NCBI GenBank assembly: GCA_951394045.1
Contig: OX595988.1
Coordinates: 3,611,352-3,675,351 of the forward strand
Source: Nitzschia sp. DOCU1
Lineage: Eukaryota; Bacillariophyta; Bacillariophyceae; Bacillariales; Bacillariaceae
Length of the DNA: 64,000 nt
Direction of reading: 5' to 3'
The notes beneath the pieces were generated by a model. It saw only the letters and a program-made list of their open reading frames with translations. It did no database searches and was not told the origin of the DNA. Each line of letters begins with the position of its first letter. The stretch's first letter is position 1. The position numbers were made by a program, and so were the translations under genes. Positions 21,007 to 32,291 of this stretch are shown in pieces.

Positions 21007-21689
21007 CTAGCTACTAGCGGTAATTTTGAAAACATAGTACTATGCAGCATGCCGTCGATTGTATCGCCATTGGATTCAGTCAGTCCCGAGTAGGACTCGG
21101 CCGACAGACATAATACCGTCGCGTTTTCGCGCGAAATGACCCAAAAGGATATTTCCTTTGGCAGAAACAATGATGACCGAACAACAAAACTGGCCATTTG
21201 CATGAGTCTCACACCGGAATCGTCTGTTCCGGCTTCAGTCAGGCACCTGCTCGATGCTGGACGAATCATGTCGCTTCCCTTGCTATGGCATCATGGTACT
21301 ACCGGTAGCTCTCCCAAGCAGCACATAAAGTTGCAGATTTGCGATCAGCCAGGGCAAGAAGTAGAAGTTTGCATGGCGGCGCCCCTCTGACTACGGGAAC
21401 AATCTTTGCTTCTGGTCCAGGGCAATCCTAACCGTCACAATCGCATTGCCAAGGTCCTCCCAAGCCAGATTTGTGGTGGTAATCTTGGCGGGTATCGCCC
21501 ACGCTTACAAGAATCCATGCTGATTTGCGAGCTGTTCGATGGGGATCGCCAGGGTGCCACTTATTGTGTCGGCACAGATTCACTGAAAAGAGAATGTCAG
21601 GGCCACTGCGGTCCCCTTTACCATTTCAAGCCACATCCGACTTCCCAAAATGTTAGGATAATATGAAGTCTTCATCCCGCAGTCATCGT
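21007..21689 (+). other. Possible 5' part of the decayed histidine kinase gene
   Basis: Two successive open stretches (21136-21390 and 21406-21666) in the same direction look protein-like but are separated by stops and show no domain. They may be the decayed sensor part of the kinase downstream. Confidence 0.3.
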
Positions 21690-22869
21690 CGTCTCTCCGT
21701 GACCACCTTAATGGTAAATACGACGCGGAGACTTTAGACTATCCTACTTTCCCCGGAGCGGCTGCGACTAAAGCATCCAAAGCAGATCTACAAGACGCAG
21801 GCGACGAGGTGAACCAAGATCGCCTTTATCTCTTGGAACTGGTCGTTCGGGATCGTCTCAGGGAATCTCTTACAAAAGAACTGGGTAAGTTGTGCCGTCC
21901 CTCATCACATTTCGACACGTTTGCCCCACATTCGTACCACGCTCACTTCTGCCATTTCGCCGCCCCGCTAACCTAGAATCTGGAAGTTTTGAGGTCGATA
22001 TCAAACCGACGAACTTGCAGGATACTCTTGCAAGCGTTGTTCATTCGATTTCTCAGAAAGTCCGAGAGAAAAACATTCGACTGCGCCCGCGTTTTTCGGC
22101 AACTCTCCCTCTCGTGCTGGAAACGGACTCGTGGCGACTTCACCAAGTGTTGTTCAACGTCTTGGGTAACGCTGGGAGAGGTCTCGGAGAATGACAGTGT
22201 AATTGATCTATCAGTTGATCTGATGACTGGATGACTGGACCGCTGAAGCAGGAAGAAGGACAACCAGTCAAGTGCAGTCCAGGCGGGAAAATCATTCGAT
22301 TGTCAGTAAAGGACTACGGAAAAGGCATTGACAAGAAAGATTTCAAGACAATTTTTGAACCATTTTCTCAGGCTAGCAAAGAGACACAGAACCTGTACGG
22401 CAGTACCGGGGTGGGCTTAAGCGTGCATCGACTAGGAGGCACGGTTGGACTTGATTCTGAGCCACGGAAGGTTACTGAGTTCACAGTTGACTTGCCTTTC
22501 ATCGGTATACCCGTCAACGTGGTTGATGTAAATAGGAAGCTTCAGCCTACAACCATTTTCGAATATTCGTTCTCGGACTATCCGATTCGGGCTGAACCTG
22601 CTCCGTTCAATGGCGAGGTTGTGAGAATCTTCGGATTGGACGCCTCTCGATGCTCCTCCATGGATGAGGCGTACGAGCTCGTCCGCAGCCGGAACGGGCC
22701 GGACGGAAAATCGCACTTTGATTTTTGGTGCACGAAAGTCTGTATGACTTTGAAGCGACTTCTAAATTGGACGCGACCATTGGGCGGTCAGGCTACAGGC
22801 CCGATCGGAAAAAAAGAGGCCAAGACCACGACCAAGACCAAAACGATGTTTTGCCATCCGCGCAAGTGA
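21690..22869 (+). pseudogene. Broken hybrid histidine kinase: ATPase domain
   Basis: A short exon before 21885 (ending LTKEL), a 92-bp intron 21885-21976 (GTAAGT and CTAACCTAG), then FEVDIKPTNLQDTLASVV typical of the linker into the HATPase domain. The N-box is altered (LFNVLGNAGR), the G1 region is VKDYGKGI, the F-box FEPFSQAS, G2 GSTGVGLS, and the end (GGTVGLDSEP..TEFTVDLPF) is well matched to the family. Two frame changes with stops fall between the N-box and G1 (about 22170-22231). No phosphoacceptor His box is visible. A two-component sensor kinase remnant; cannot make a full protein as read. Confidence 0.8.
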
Positions 22870-23294
22870 CTTCGGCTCAAGGTGGATTGTTTTCATCCCT
22901 CGCGGCTGAAAAGGAAGAAGGATCGGGCGCTCCAGGCAAAGTAGGAGCCGCCCCTGTTGGATTGTTCGTCGCCCTTTTGAATCAAGGAGATTCATTGGTA
23001 GACAAAAAGAGTACGGTCCAAGGCGACAGCGATGAGTTGCCGACAAGTACGCGGACCCAGGCTACTCGTCCTCGCGAGCCCCCTTCGACAAGAGTTCTCT
23101 TTGCCTCGCTCTCCGGCACGAACATTCTGGAAGACAAACCTGCTGCATCAAGACCAGCGGATATCAGTCCAAAACCAGGGACGGGTTGTTCGCGCCCTTG
23201 AAAAAGGCGGATGGTAGCGTCGTTGTACCGGCGTTAGCTCAGTCGGCCTCGGATCAAGGCGACACCCGTTCGAAAAGTCCCGTTCCCGCCCCTC

Positions 23295-23681
23295 CAAAGG
23301 AAACACGACAATTTGGTGAATCAAACGGTATTTTCCAGAGTGTTGGGGTGGGCGGGTGACGACGACATTGCTGTTGTAGACAATGCCCAAAAGGCAGTCG
23401 ATATTTGCGCAACGTCGACCTTCGACTGCATATGCATGGATATGCAGGTTTCGATTATGGTCGATATGGAAGCAATCAAGACAATCGTAGAGAGAGATCC
23501 CACGGCTTTCGTGCTTTTGGTTTCAGCGCATGCTTTGGACGAGTACAAGACCCAAGCGGAAGCTGTCGGCGCCGACATTGAGGCCGTCTTGGATGGTTTG
23601 AGTACGAGAAATTGTCGAAGCGCTGTGGATGCGGCTCCGGGTAAGGCGGTCGAATCCAATACGGAAGCACGCGACGAGTAA
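23295..23681 (+). pseudogene. Receiver domain 1 of the broken hybrid kinase
   Basis: HDNLVNQTVFSRVLGWAG then VVDNAQKAVDICA, the phospho-acceptor Asp in CMDMQ, and LLVSAHALDEYKTQAEAVGAD match the response-regulator receiver fold. The segment that should hold the conserved Lys is replaced by IEAVLDGLSTRN, and the preceding strand lacks the paired acidic residues. It is in a different frame from the ATPase part. A second copy of this segment lies at 31531-31752. Confidence 0.8.
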
Positions 23682-23799
23682 GGTACAGCAGGCGAGGGAA
23701 AGAAGAGTTTCCTGGAACCTCAAGACGAATCCAGTACATAGCCAAAGGATGCAAAGTCCACTATTTCGCAGCACCAGCAGACCAAGGCAGTCGCCGTGG

Positions 23800-24142
23800 T
23801 GCGTAATTTGAAGGTTCTTTATGCAGAAGACAATCAAGTCAACCCAAAGCTTTAGGCCCGAGTTCTGAATCGCGCGAATGTTACGTATATCACCATTGTT
23901 GACAATGGCCAACAGGCTGTCGATGTTTGTCTTACGCAAACGTTTGACGTTATTTTCATGGATATGGAGATGCCTGTTTTGTCGCGGATGGAACCTTGCA
24001 ACAAAATCGTTGCCCATAATCCTCAAGTCTGCACCGTATTTGTCACTACGCATACTCTGGAGGAATTCAAGTCTGCCGATGCTGCAGGAGCGACAAATGA
24101 TATTACCAAGCCATTCCGTTTGACTGATCTGAGTCTTTGTTA
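23800..24142 (+). pseudogene. Receiver domain 2 of the broken hybrid kinase
   Basis: NLKVLYAEDNQVNPKL, then an in-frame TAG (near 23853), then ARVLNRANVTYITIVDNGQQ, the acceptor Asp in FMDMEMPV, and FVTTHTLEEFKSADAAGA with the conserved Lys in ITKPFRLTDL. All receiver landmarks (acid pair, Asp, Thr, Lys) are kept, but the early stop breaks it. It follows receiver 1 after a linker with stops and ends where a Ser-rich linker (24137-24406) begins. Confidence 0.82.
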
Positions 24143-24439
24143 GATAGTCTCAACTTGGTGAACCCCCGCTTGTCCAAGCCCCGTTCCTCGATTCCTGAAA
24201 TCAGTGTTCGGCAGCGGGCATCTGTAGCCGCTCTACAACGATGGAATAGTTGGAAGCGGCCAAACTCGGATCATGGGGGTGGGGGTACGGCGTTGGCGAC
24301 AAGTCATAGGAGTAGCAATGGTGACGATAGTGGGAGTGAGATTTTGGATGCAACTACAGAACCAGAAAATACTCTTCAACGCGACGAGGCGCTGAGCTAT
24401 CATTGAACGCCCATTGACCAGACAGACGCTTTGTCGGCG

Positions 24440-25660
24440 ACCCCATTCCGGATGCAAGATATGCCATTAAGCAGCTCAAAAATGAATTGATTGCCGACCC
24501 GGACTCTCTCTTTCAAGGAATTCTGGATTTGAATCTGGAAACACGGATTCTATCCAGTTTGCCCCTATCACCCCAACGTAATCAAATTACGGGCCATTTC
24601 CAGCGGCGATCTATTCGATCCTTACTTTTTTATCATCTTGGATCGCCTCTATGATACTTTGGAAACAAAACTACAAAAGTGGAGAGATATTCTCAGTGGA
24701 AGAATCGTGCCAAGGCAATCCCTGTTTCAATCATGTTTCAAGCCTTGTTGGTGTAGCGACCGATGAGATCGGCAAGAAGCCGAGGCTATTTTGGAAAGTA
24801 GTCGGCATGATAATTTCTCGCCACAAGAACTCAAAGATTTGAAGCGACGGCATCAACAGACGGTGGATCGACTATGGGCGGCCTTTGATTTGGCGTCGGC
24901 AGTAGCGCATTTGCATAAGCGGCATATTATCATAGCGATTTGAAGCCGGATAATATTGGATTCGATATTGTGAGTACTATCGCTTTGGCAGAAACCATTT
25001 GGGGGCGAGTCTAACTGTTTCTTGTTCCCTCGTGCGCTCGCTCCTTTCATATAAAGTTCTTCTACTAGCGTGATGACATCAGAATCTTTGATCTGGGCTT
25101 GGCCAAGGAAATTCCACAAGACGGAACGGAGGGCCCTTGGAAAGTGACAGCCATGTGTGGTTCGCCCCGATATAGTAAGTGCCGAGGAGCCATGTGTGAT
25201 GCTTGTGTATCAAATCCACGTCGTTCTTGAAATTAACTCTTGCCGTTGCTGTTGATTGAATTCTGCTATTTAGTGGCACCAGAAGTCGCAACAGACAAAC
25301 TATATGACGCCAAATGTGATTGTTATTCTTTTGCCCTGCTGTTTTGGGAAATAATGAATTTGAAAAGGCCTTTCGGGAGGGTGACGATGGACAAGTTTTA
25401 GCGGCTGGTCTGGACGTTGCTAACAGCACCAGCAATTATGCACTTGTCGACGAACAATTGACTCCGTTTGTGACATCACCCAAGGCTGCTTGGACAAAAG
25501 AATGGAAGGCCCTAGTGGAATCTGCGTGGCATCATTATGCTTCTCGACGCCCAACCATGGAGCATGTGGAGCAAGAGCTAAAAAAACGTCTGAAAAAGGG
25601 AATTGAAGTCATGGACAGCATTCATGGTGGACTTGATAAATTGCTTGAGAGCAAACGACT
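24440..25660 (+). pseudogene. Broken eukaryotic protein kinase with two intact introns
   Basis: N-lobe: RYAIKQLK (ATP-binding Lys), then ILDLNLETRIL (helix C Glu), HPNVIKLRAIS and YFFIILDRLYDTL. Catalytic loop: a one-base deletion, then HSDLKPDNIGFDI (HRD changed to HSD). Intron 24970-25068 (GTGAGT, CTACTAG), then RDDIRIFDLGLAKE with DLG for DFG. Intron 25175-25273 (GTAAGT, TATTTAG) splits RY|MAPEVATDKLYDAKCDCYSF. The C-lobe continues FWEIMNLKRPFGRVT, shifts frame, and ends WHHYASRRPTMEHVEQEL. Several frameshifts and a stop (24760 region) exclude a full product. The splice sites are intact, which suggests recent decay. It directly follows the histidine kinase remnant. Confidence 0.85.
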
Positions 25661-25769
25661 TTCACACAATGCCCGGAGATCGACCTTTGTCTATCATCCA
25701 CCAGCTGCGAACAACAATGTGCGGGAACGAGGCGCCCCGTCGATCTACAAGTGCAGAGGCCCGAGCTAA

Positions 25770-26607
25770 TGTCTTGACTTGATGGGGTAGCTCCACACGT
25801 CTATTCTCTGGCAGACATCAGGATGCTAAAAGACAAAGACGGAGTCAGTTGTTTGCAACGGACGCCATGGGTGGTTTTGAGCCGGCTCTGGCAAATGTGA
25901 GTGAAGATTCCTAGTGTCGAGTATTGCCAGCAAGATTCCCCAGCGTTCCAAAGGCCGAGCCAACTCGAATCTGCCAACATTCCGTCAAGAATCCCATCCA
26001 TCCATGAATACGTTTGTCGATCAATCCAGCCCAGGCTCCCGACTTGAAGGTTACCCAGTTTTGCGCTGTAAACTTATCAATCTCAACTTGTGCAAGTTAA
26101 AGAAGGGGACCATGAGATAACAGGGATGTTCAATAGTCCATTGCGGGCTACCGTCGATCCTGTCGATTATTGGGTGCCCGACCGGTATCCGTCTCTCGCA
26201 TTCCTTTGGAACAAGGAGCGGCCATGTTGCTGAGGTCCAGCTGACCTTGGATTAGTCGACTGTACGGTGTCTCGGGCAAAAACATCATGCCCCCTCTATT
26301 GTATACCACGCTGGATCTTGGTAATGCCTATTCTTTTGCACCACGAGGAGAATACACGGGGTTAGGAGACGGGGAAGCAAAGTTCGTTTGTTCGTTCTTG
26401 CCCGTCGCCTTTCGGTATATGATTCAAGTTTCCGAGGAGATGTATCCACCCAATTGATTGCAATCCAAAGTACGACGACGAAGCGAACAACCCGAACCTG
26501 ACGACAAAGTAGAGAGTGATGTACATGATGCGCAAAAAGGAAGCGTCGCCGAGAACCGACCCAATCGGTAGCGATCCAAAGTATGACGATGACGCCAAGG
26601 CAAATAA
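25770..26607. other. Intergenic DNA before the transporter remnant
   Basis: No gene seen. Around 26450-26600 a GATCCAAAGTA(C/T)GACGA(C/T)GA string occurs twice, as part of a local duplication next to the transporter. Confidence 0.45.
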
Positions 26608-29160
26608 GCTGAGCCTGCGGAAGAAGACGAGAATGATCATCACCAATTCAACGATTCTACAAGCATCCTTGGGGATGGTAGCTCGTTCGACGAAATCGTG
26701 CTCGCAAATTGTACTAGCGTTGGCGAGCTCGCAGAATCGTTTGGCCAGACTTTGTTGAACAATGCGAGTGACTGCCCAGCTTATACTGGGTTGGGCTATC
26801 TCATTCAATACAACTTTACGGCATTGTACGTCACACCGACCTACATGTCCTTGGCTACAGAGGGTATCGCACGAGCTGCTTTGGGTACGGACGACTTCAC
26901 AATCCAAACCACTATCCACCCGTTGCCGCTTACCGACTTTGAGAAATCCATCGCAAAGACGGAAGATGCCTTCACGGCATGGTTTTTGCTAGTTTTGAGT
27001 TTCCCATTTATTGCCGGAAGCTTTGGAATATTCATCGTCGCGGAACGCGAATCCAAGGCCAAGCACTTGCAGACTGTGACGGGAGTCAAGCCTTCGGGAT
27101 ATTGGGTTTCGACGTACCTATGGGACATTGTCAACTACCAGTTTCCTCTTTGGATCGTCGTGGCGATGTTTTTCATCTTCAAGGTTGATGCTTTCACGAC
27201 GACCGAGTTTGGAGTCCTTGGCGGGGTGATTTCTGCCATGGTTCTTTACGGGCCCGCTGCCGCTGGATACACGTACTGCCTGACCTATCTCTTCAAATCG
27301 CCGGCCCTCTGTAACGTCATCTCGATTATCTCTGGATTTTTGATCGGAATGGGCGGGCCGGTCACAGTCATTATTCTCACCTTGATCGGGGGAGACCCAT
27401 ACGAACCCAAGCAAAATCTGGTGGATATTGCCAACATCCTGTCTTGGATTCTGCGCTTCCATCCTTGCTTCTGCCTCGGACACGCTCTCTACTTTGCTCT
27501 CAACATCGACTTTGTGAAGTTCTTGTACCCCGGCTTGACGACCGTTTGGAGCAAGGAAGTGTTGCTGTACGACGTGGTCTTTTTGGGGTGGAGTCGGTGG
27601 TTTACGTCATTCTTGCTATCCAGATCGATATCTGGAGCACTAATCCAAGTATTGTTTCGGCCTGGAAGAAGTTCACTTGGTGCCTGACGTGCTCGTGGCC
27701 GAAATCGTCGGATCGTGACATCACGACGGAACTAGCTGAGGACAGCGACGTATTGGCGGAGGAGGAGCGTGTTGGCAGCGGCGGCGCCAATAACGACATT
27801 ATTGTGTGCGACAAATTGTCGAAGACGTACGACAACGGAAAGAAGGCAGTCAATAATTTATCTCTGGGTATCCCGCCTGGCCAAGTTTTTGGCTTACTGG
27901 GCGTGAACGGGGCGTAAGTTTTGAAGTCTCGGTTTTTGGCTCGAGGCACCATGAGTCTCTGTCTCTCACCCTTTACAATCTTGCGTTCGTGTTTGCAGTG
28001 GAAAGACGACGACTATGCAGATGCTGACCGCCGAGTTTCCCGCCACTTCTGGCGACGCGACCCTGGCAGGCTACAGCGTATCAAGGGAGCCTGAAAAGAC
28101 CCGTCGTCGGGTCGGATACTGTCCTCAGTTCGATGCGCACTTTGCCAACATGACCGGGAGAGAGCATGTCGAGCTTTACGCTACGATCAAGGGGATTCCC
28201 AGGGAATTCGTCAAGGAGGCGACTTCTGCCAAGCTTGCCCAAGTAGGTCTTTCGGAATCCGACAGCGATCGCTTGGCCGCAAACTACAGTGGAGGAATGA
28301 AGCGTCGTTTGAGTCTTGCATGTGCTACCATTGGTGATCCTCAAATCGTCTTTTTGGATGAGTGCTCGACCGGAGTGGACCCCGTGGCTCGACGCGAGAT
28401 TTGGGAAATGGTAAGCAACATGGTTGCCGGGAGAAACGTCGCTCCTGAAGAACGCACCCGCATCATTTTGACGACGCACAGCATGGAAGAATGCGAGGCC
28501 TTGTGTCCTCGAATCGGCATCATGGCCAATGGGCGGCTCCGGGCTCTGGGATCGGCACAGCATCTCAAGAACAAATTCGGCAAAGGATACCAGATAGAGA
28601 TGAAGTGCAAGCTCGTGGAACGGTCGGATCCTGACTATGTCGAGGTAGTTTCGAAGCTCGGTCAAGGGCGTTTGAATAGCTCCGGGGCGCAAACAGCAGA
28701 AGAAGGGGGCGTCGTGCCAGAGACGGAAGACATTTTCTTCAATCTGGATCAGACGGTTGCGGCCCTGCAGGAATTGACGGGTGATACCTACCTATCTTCT
28801 GTCATCAACGACCAGAATCCCATTGGTTACAATATTCACAAGAGTGCGACTTCACCGACGGGAGTAACCCTTGCCGAACTCGCCGCCTTTGCGACCGTAG
28901 AGTTGAGGATCCGAAAGATTGCGGAGTACATCGTAACTTCGTATGCCTCCAATATTTTCCGGGAGCGCCAGGATACCAAGGTCCGATACGAAGTCAACTC
29001 GGAGGGTGTGAAGATTTCGAGTATCTTTGCCAGTTTGGAAGCGAACAAGGAACGTCTCCTTTTGGATGACTATGGAGTCAGTCAGACCTCTTTGGAACAA
29101 GTCTTCAACATGCATGCTGCCGAAGCGGAGAAACTCAAATTAGGCACAAACGACAATTAA
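26608..29160 (+). pseudogene. Truncated ABCA-type transporter (second membrane domain and second ATPase domain)
   Basis: ABC subfamily A half: an open frame from 26608 without ATG starts in the linker before the second membrane domain and jumps to its lumenal loop (NCTSVG, N-glycosylation sites), followed by about five membrane segments. A one-base deletion near 27590 (GGGGTGGAGTCGG) moves the frame to 27444-27917. Then the ATPase domain: Walker A split by an 85-bp intron 27914-27998 (VNGA|GKTTTMQM), Q-loop YCPQFDAH, signature YSGGMKRRLSLA, Walker B IVFLDECSTGVDP (Cys for the usual Pro) and H-loop TTHSMEECEAL. The exon from 27999 to 29160 is intact to the stop. The first half, with the first membrane and ATPase domains, is missing; full family members exceed 1600 residues. 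The single indel could be a sequence error, but the missing 5' half argues for a pseudogene. Confidence 0.85.
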
Positions 29161-29292
29161 TTTGATAATGCCTGCTGAAGACGACGAGAGTGATCATCAC
29201 CAATTCAAGCACAAGAGTGCGGGACCACTGTTTGCGAAGAAAAATATGATACGCAAAACGGAAGCGTCGCCAAGAACCGATTTGAAATAATA
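29161..29292 (+). repeat. Second copy of the transporter linker segment
   Basis: GCCTGCTGAAGACGACGAGA followed by GTGATCATCACCAATTCAA matches 26610-26650 (GCCTGCGGAAGAAGACGAGA, ATGATCATCACCAATTCAA), and CGCAAAACGGAAGCGTCGCC matches 26530-26550. In frame it reads PAEDDESDHHQFKHKSAGPL, like the linker that precedes the second membrane domain of ABCA proteins. It is probably the stump of a neighbouring tandem transporter copy. Confidence 0.65.
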
Positions 29293-31530
29293 GTAGGACT
29301 AGAACGTATTTTGTTCGGAGCAATAATATGTTATGTATCGTGCGAGAAACGATGCAACCTAGCTAGCTACTCCTCTACCGGTAGATTTATCATCTATCTA
29401 TTCATCGAACTTTTGGCTTCGTTTTTGTGTTCTCACACAAAAAGTTACTGAGCCCCACCGCTACGTCAAAGCAGTTCGATTTCGGAGGGGGTGGGCCACA
29501 GCTGCTCCGCCCGGTAGAGACAACAATCCACTTCACTCGACGGCGTAGCCGATTCCAATTCTCCACGCACCAGCACAGGTTACACTTAAACTCTCCGCGA
29601 CGAGACACGTACGCGAGTGGAGGACGTTTTAAAACCGGAACCACAAACCGGTTGCGTTGATCAGGCTGTTTGTGTGCGGGGAGAATCGGAATCGGGGTCG
29701 AGATCACGGATCAGGATCGTTGCTCTGGAAAATGTTGGTATTGTAGAACAACGCCAGACGCCTGCAAAAGGAGGAAAGAACAAGGTGAGTAGCACTGCGG
29801 GAAAGAAATATGATCAAACGGCACCGTCAAGTCGCAAAAACGCAAGTTTGGAGTGCACGTACCGTTCCGAATCCTCCGCCAACACCAACACAACAATCAA
29901 ACATTTCATCCAACAACTTTCTTCCAGGGTCTGCTTCGGCTCCGTTTGCCTCAGGGAGCTAGCGTCATGGTTCAACCGAATCTGGAGGGCTCTCCAGAGA
30001 CTGAGTCCACGTACACCCCCAATATTGGCTTCCTTCAGGACGAGTGTTCCAGGGCGGTCCGGCACAAACCGGACCTTCACCGTGGATTTCTCCTCCTGCA
30101 GGCTGTTATCTCGCTACAGCTGAGCCGCACCATCAAAATGATAGTGATCGCCGCAGTAGAGGTCTGTTCATAGCAGAGTGAAAAGAAAGTTGATGAAGAA
30201 AGCTGATCATGGTCGCCATGAAGTTCATGGCAACGATGAAGAAAGGAACGATGCAGATTGCTCCCTTCGCAAAAAAGTGAGGTCGATTGAGTGAAAAAGT
30301 GACGGATTTGTTGGAAGGAATGCTGAGATCCGAGCGGTTTCTGCTGTGGTTTGCGAGCAGTTTCGTGATTTTTCCCACGATGAAGCCCCACGGTCGCTGA
30401 AAGTAATCCACATTCATCATCCGGCAGTTTCTGAGGCAAGGGCATAAGCTAGAAAACATTTGACACTGTTTGTTAAACACGATTGATATGCCTTACAAAT
30501 CCAGGCTCTTCAGGGTGGGACGCTGACGTCAATCGCTCGTCGACTAGACGGACTACTTCAGAAAGATAGCAAGATAGAGAAGTAGGCCGATCGCTGTCCA
30601 GCTGGATGCTACAATCACACCCAAGCTGTAAACGGCAAGCTACGGTTGATTTGAAGACGCTTGTAAAGTTTTGTCAAATTACAATAGGTAGTTAGAAACT
30701 TAGTAGCCCTTTTTCAATGCCCTCATCGACCCATGGGAAAAACGGTCGGCCACGCGGTCTATCGTGAGTTCGTTTTTTAGATGACGCTAACTCACTCTGT
30801 GATCAAAAGGAGACAATGAAAATTTAAACTAGAGTCAATGTCAATATAAAGTACAATATTGTAGAGAGCGTTCTTGCCAGAAAGGGTAAGCAAAGTTAGA
30901 TTGTAATAGAGGGAAGATGGTCGCCCGCCGTGATTTCACTATAAATTTATGTGTAAGCAGTCGAGGTAATCAAAATCACTCAAGATCAATTTCCCTCTAA
31001 GTAAATGCATATGCCCTCTTGGAGGCAGCCGAGGGGATGCAATGCGATTTCCCGAGATTTCACTACTCGCAATTTGGTGACACAAGATTTTACAACAAGC
31101 GATTTCGCAACAACCGCTTTCGTACTGGGGGCATGGGTGCGACCAGACCGCCTGGCGCGCACGGACCGTTGCGCGTTTGTGTTTCCGCGGCGGCCGATCA
31201 TGAGAGAATTCTTCTATGTATTTCAAATAGTAATACCCTAAGTACTGTACCATATTATTCCTCGGATCCGTATAAAGATTTGTCTAAGCACACCTGCAGC
31301 GCCGCCATGTTCCTTCCGTGGAGATTTGTGATGACGTCGTGGGGTTCAGATTGACTGACTCATTCGAGCTTTCCATTCGACCATTCCGAACCAGCGTAAC
31401 GTTAGCGAGCTCACCATGACCGAGACGACGATGACAGTGCCAGCTGCTATTCCTGCAACTACCGGTAGAACTACGATTTCCCTCTAACGAATAACCATTG
31501 TTGCTACTAGGATAGTATTCGACGACAAAA
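29293..31530. other. Intergenic DNA with possible gene scraps
   Basis: No gene can be supported. A plus-strand stretch 29960-30173 (starting MVQPNLEGSPETE) and a minus-strand hydrophobic stretch 30480-30133 (containing NVDYFQRPWGFIVGKITK and a membrane-like segment) look protein-like but lack partners or domains. Near 31040-31110 short units like GATTTC(A/G)C..ACAA repeat irregularly. Confidence 0.35.
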
Positions 31531-31752
31531 AAGGCAGTCGATATTTGCGCAACGTCGACCTTCGACTGCATATGCATGGATATGCAGGTTTCGATTATGG
31601 TCGGTGTGGAAGCAATCAAGACAATCCTAGAGAGAGATCCCACGGCTTTCGTGCTTTTGGTTTCAGCGCATCTTTGGACGAGTACAAGAACCAGTGACAT
31701 TGAGGCCGTCTTGGATGGTTTGAGTAAGTTAAATCGTCGAAGCGCTGTTAGT
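31531..31752 (+). pseudogene. Transposed copy of receiver domain 1
   Basis: From AAGGCAGTCGATATTTGCGC to about 31752 this is nearly identical to 23391-23628, with a few substitutions and two small deletions (one removing the ALDEYKTQAEAVG region in part). It includes the same degenerate end IEAVLDGLS, so the copy was made after that damage. There is no gene around it. Confidence 0.92.
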
Positions 31753-32273
31753 GGCACCATCGCATCCAGCAGACGTCTCATTACTCCTACAACTAATGGA
31801 GTACTCTCATCCAGCCATCCTTACAAAAAGTCGACAACGACGCAGACTTCTTTGTTCTCGAGTCAAAATTTAACCCCACCTCCGTCGCAGCAGTCTTGGT
31901 CCAGGACTCCTACTACTGCTACCATCAAGAAGCCATATCTACGGCGTTCTGCTACTTCTGTGTCGTCGGTAAGTGGTAGCTCCACATCGGAAGCATTCAA
32001 GCCATCGTCGTCATCAGCACCTTGGGAGGTATCATCATTCTCTCCTTCTACTGCTACGTCTAGACCCGTCCTTTTGTGTCCTCGATTTTGTTGGATCAAA
32101 CCGAGTCATATCCAGACGCTTGAGCTCAATGTTGTATGGCATTTTGGAAATGAACACAGCATTCTTATAATTGTCGCAGGCTCGATGGAATGGCGTCTCG
32201 CATTGTTTATTTGGCACCCGATGTTGAATTCGCCATACGATCACCCGATGAATATTGTTAGCGACGACTGCCA

Positions 32274-32290
32274 GGGGGGGGGGGGGGGGG
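32274..32290 (+). repeat. G17 homopolymer
   Basis: A run of 17 G flanked by GACTGCCA and AGCGACGTGG. Such a run can form a G-quadruplex and is prone to length error; it is the only long mononucleotide run of its kind in the window. Confidence 0.95.
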
Positions 32291-32291
32291 A

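Noticed and set aside
29617..30173. Possible two-exon gene (GTGAGT at 29784, TTCCAG at 29928)
   Set aside because: Splice-like signals exist, but neither exon has a domain, a good start or a paralogue.
31005..31241. Small ORF with repeated VVAKS/VVKS units on the opposite strand
   Set aside because: Short irregular DNA repeats explain the periodicity; no gene context.
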